Shown: positions 62,159 through 64,000 of the stretch, one piece after another | Numbering within the stretch: position 1 is the first letter of the stretch | Layout of the letters: each line of letters begins with the position of its first letter | Origin: Tahibacter harae | GTDB taxonomy: Bacteria; Pseudomonadota; Gammaproteobacteria; Xanthomonadales; Rhodanobacteraceae | Length of the DNA: 64,000 nt | Assembly (NCBI RefSeq): GCF_024437735.1 | Contig: NZ_JANFQO010000010.1 | Span: 1 to 64,000 of the forward strand | Direction of reading: 5' to 3' | The notes under the pieces: generated by a model | What the model saw: the letters and a program-made list of their open reading frames with translations, nothing else | Databases searched by the model: none | Told to the model about the DNA's origin: nothing | Made by a program: the position numbers and the translations under genes

Positions 62159-63598
62159 GTGTCCATCCGACGTCACGGCTTTTTCCTGCTCTGCCTGCTC
62201 GCCAGCGTTCCCTTCGCCGCCGCCGCCGCGGCAGATGAGACGGCCGCGCGGCTGGCGCAGCAAGTACAGGCCAATCAGCAGCGCTACGGCATCGTCGGCC
62301 AGGCTGTCGCGATCAGCCACAACGGGCGCGAACTGTTCCGCGCCGTCGCCGGCCTTGCCGATGCGCAGAGCGGCCGGCCGGTCAGGGCCGACGACATCTT
62401 CCCGGTGTTTTCGCTGAGCAAGCTCTTCGTCAGCACACTGGTCATGCAACTGGTCGAACAGGGCAAGGTCGGGCTGGATCAGCCGGCCGGCCGCTATCTG
62501 CCGGACCTGCCGCAGCGCTGGCACGCGATCACGCTGCGGCAGCTGCTCGATCACAGCTCAGGGCTTCCGGAGTATTTCGACGACGCGCAGATGGCCGGCA
62601 CCGCGCAGGCCAACGCCTCATTTGCGGCCGGCCTGCCGGCCGTGTACGCGCAGCTGGCGGACAAGCCGCTCGTATTCCCCGCCGGCAGCCAGACGCGCTA
62701 TACCCAGACCAATTACCTGGTACTCGCGCACCTGCTGGAGACGCACTACGGCAAGCCCTACCCCGCCATCGCCGCCGAGCGCATCATCAAGCGGCTGCGG
62801 CTCAGGCACACCTATCTGGGTGACGAGACGCTGCCGCAACAGGGCGTGGTCACCGCCTACCTGAGCAGCAACGGCCAGCTGCAGCGGCAGCCGGATATCG
62901 CCTGGCCGCGCTATGCGCTGGGTCATGCGGGGCTGTACATGAGTCTCGGCGATCTGACGGCCTTCCTGCAGGCGGTGCGCAGCGGCACGCTGGTTTCCAA
63001 GGCCACGCTGCAGCAGCTGTGGCAGCCGCAGACCCTGGCCAACGGCCAGACCGGCTGGTTCGCCACCGGCTGGGAGGTCGGCGAAAGCGGCGGATACCGC
63101 ATGGCCGGCCATGACGGCGGCGCGCGGGTGCGGGTGCGCCTCCTGTTCAAGGACACGCTGGACGGCGACAGCTACAGCGTGATTTATCTGACCAATGGCA
63201 GCCGCCGCGGTGTCTGGTCGCGCACCCTGGTGGACAGTCTGCTCGCCGCCGCGGCGCCGCAGCAGTTCCGTGCCGAGGCGCTGTCCGAGCAATTGATCCG
63301 CTTTGCGCTGCAGGCACCCGACGACACGGCGGTGCAGCAGTTCGCCGGCGCGCTGCGCGCGGGCGGCGGCTTGCAGGGGCCCGCGCTGGAGCGGGCCGTC
63401 AACAACAGCGGCTACGCGATCCGTTCCAATTTCGGCGTCGACCCTGCCCTGCCCGTCTTCCGCGTCAATACCCTGCTGTTTCCGGCATCGGCCAATACCT
63501 GGGACAGCCTGGCCGAAGCGTATGCGGCCAAGGGCGATACCGCCCGCGCCGCAGCGGCTCGCGCGACGATGAGTGCGCTTTCCGGCGGCCGCCGTTGA
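62159..63598 (+). CDS. Exported serine hydrolase, beta-lactamase/class C penicillin-binding fold
   Basis: A 479-aa protein with an N-terminal signal (FFLLCLLASVPFAAAAAA). The SxxK motif is Ser85-x-x-Lys88 in FSLSKLF; the second motif is the Tyr in RYTQTNYLVLAHLLE, in place of the common YSN; HDGGARVR is at the KTG-like position. Likely a D-alanyl peptidase, esterase or aminopeptidase of the serine hydrolase family (PF00144). About 100 residues follow the fold. The start is a GTG. Confidence 0.88.
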   Translation: MSIRRHGFFLLCLLASVPFAAAAAADETAARLAQQVQANQQRYGIVGQAVAISHNGRELFRAVAGLADAQSGRPVRADDIFPVFSLSKLFVSTLVMQLVEQGKVGLDQPAGRYLPDLPQRWHAITLRQLLDHSSGLPEYFDDAQMAGTAQANASFAAGLPAVYAQLADKPLVFPAGSQTRYTQTNYLVLAHLLETHYGKPYPAIAAERIIKRLRLRHTYLGDETLPQQGVVTAYLSSNGQLQRQPDIAWPRYALGHAGLYMSLGDLTAFLQAVRSGTLVSKATLQQLWQPQTLANGQTGWFATGWEVGESGGYRMAGHDGGARVRVRLLFKDTLDGDSYSVIYLTNGSRRGVWSRTLVDSLLAAAAPQQFRAEALSEQLIRFALQAPDDTAVQQFAGALRAGGGLQGPALERAVNNSGYAIRSNFGVDPALPVFRVNTLLFPASANTWDSLAEAYAAKGDTARAAAARATMSALSGGRR

Positions 63599-63681
63599 AC
63601 GCGGTACGCCGCGAACAGGCAGGCGCCGCGTTCGCCGGACTGGCGCCTTGACGGCCGCCCTGGCGAAACGCCACCCGCGAC

Positions 63682-63711
63682 TTGCACCGGCCGCGGCAGC
63701 GGGCATATAGT
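63682..63711 (+). promoter_or_regulatory. Promoter for a leaderless MarR-family gene
   Basis: TTGCAC and TATAGT are separated by 18 bases. The -10 ends only six bases before the ATG, so transcription would begin at or next to the start codon. Confidence 0.5.
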
Positions 63712-63717
63712 TGTCAC

Positions 63718-64000
63718 ATGCAACCTAAATCCTCCTCCGCGCGTTCGCCCCAGGCCGAGCTGCTGGCCGATGCCACCGCCCTGCATGCCGCGGTTTCGGA
63801 TCTGGTGCGCATCTATCAGTTCCGCGATCGCGACAAGATCTGTTGCTACGACATTTCCGTTACCCAGTGCTATGCGCTGGAAGCCCTGGCGGGGCGGGGC
63901 CCCATGCGCAGCCAGGCGCTGGCGGAACTGCTGCTGCTGGACAAGAGCACGACTACGCGCGTGGTCGACGCGCTCGAACGCAAAGGCTATGTGGAACGCC
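63718..64000 (+). CDS. MarR-family transcriptional regulator (3' end outside window)
   Basis: The first 94 residues of a DNA-binding regulator; the right edge cuts the gene. The sequence reads through helices with YDISVTQCYALEALAG, then the winged-helix recognition part LLLLDKSTTTRVVDALERKGYVER, which is characteristic of MarR proteins. There is no ribosome site ahead of the ATG, in line with a leaderless transcript. Targets are unknown; the adjacent serine hydrolase gene is a candidate. Confidence 0.85.
   Translation, partial: MQPKSSSARSPQAELLADATALHAAVSDLVRIYQFRDRDKICCYDISVTQCYALEALAGRGPMRSQALAELLLLDKSTTTRVVDALERKGYVER

Overview
The window is high-GC (about 65-70%), compact bacterial DNA. 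There are no rRNA or tRNA genes, CRISPR arrays or insertion sequences that I can see. Export systems of the MacA/MacB and NatA/NatB types, Wza/Wzc-type polysaccharide machinery, a lipobox lipoprotein and sigma70-like promoters all point to a Gram-negative proteobacterium. A gammaproteobacterium of the Xanthomonadales type is my best guess, but no marker gene here proves it.

Positions 1-30707 look like a natural-product gene cluster. A giant polyketide synthase on the minus strand (KS-DH-KR-ACP-KS-KR-ACP-KS, cut by the left edge) has no acyltransferase domain in any module. A free-standing malonyl transferase at 19083-20276 can supply that activity, so this is a trans-AT system. Between the two lies a minus-strand run: a GMC oxidoreductase, a KAS III-like enzyme, an AMP-dependent ligase, an SDR, a discrete ACP, a Yip1 membrane protein and a three-gene MacA/MacB-type exporter. 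The ligase, ACP and KAS III could make or transfer a special acyl unit. Upstream sit a metallophosphoesterase, an Sfp-type phosphopantetheinyl transferase that would activate the carrier proteins, and a TPR protein with two PRMT-like methyltransferase repeats, one degenerate. Divergent from these, on the plus strand, are a NatA/NatB-type ABC transporter and then a class III aminotransferase with a second GMC oxidoreductase. These are plausible export and tailoring functions.

Positions 30764-32635 are a short boundary region: two paralogous 2TM-domain proteins, one small unknown protein and the decayed remains of an SDR gene.

Positions 32636-54766 form a long plus-strand, mostly overlapping gene string for a Wzx/Wzy-type exopolysaccharide. 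It holds a WecA-like initiating transferase, a CpsB-type PHP phosphatase, a Wza-type export lipoprotein, a Wzc-type tyrosine autokinase, a J-domain protein, a TPR protein, a small secreted protein, a Wzy/ligase-type membrane protein, two paralogous FkbM methyltransferases, a flippase, five glycosyltransferases, a multi-pass membrane protein, an ATP-grasp ligase, a YdjC-type deacetylase and a left-handed beta-helix acyltransferase.

Positions 54855-60794 (minus strand) encode four exported hydrolases in one apparent operon: a trypsin-like protease, a subtilisin-like protease, an amidohydrolase and an alpha/beta hydrolase. The right end carries two small proteins of unknown function, a beta-lactamase-fold serine hydrolase and the start of a MarR-family regulator that appears to be expressed from a leaderless transcript.
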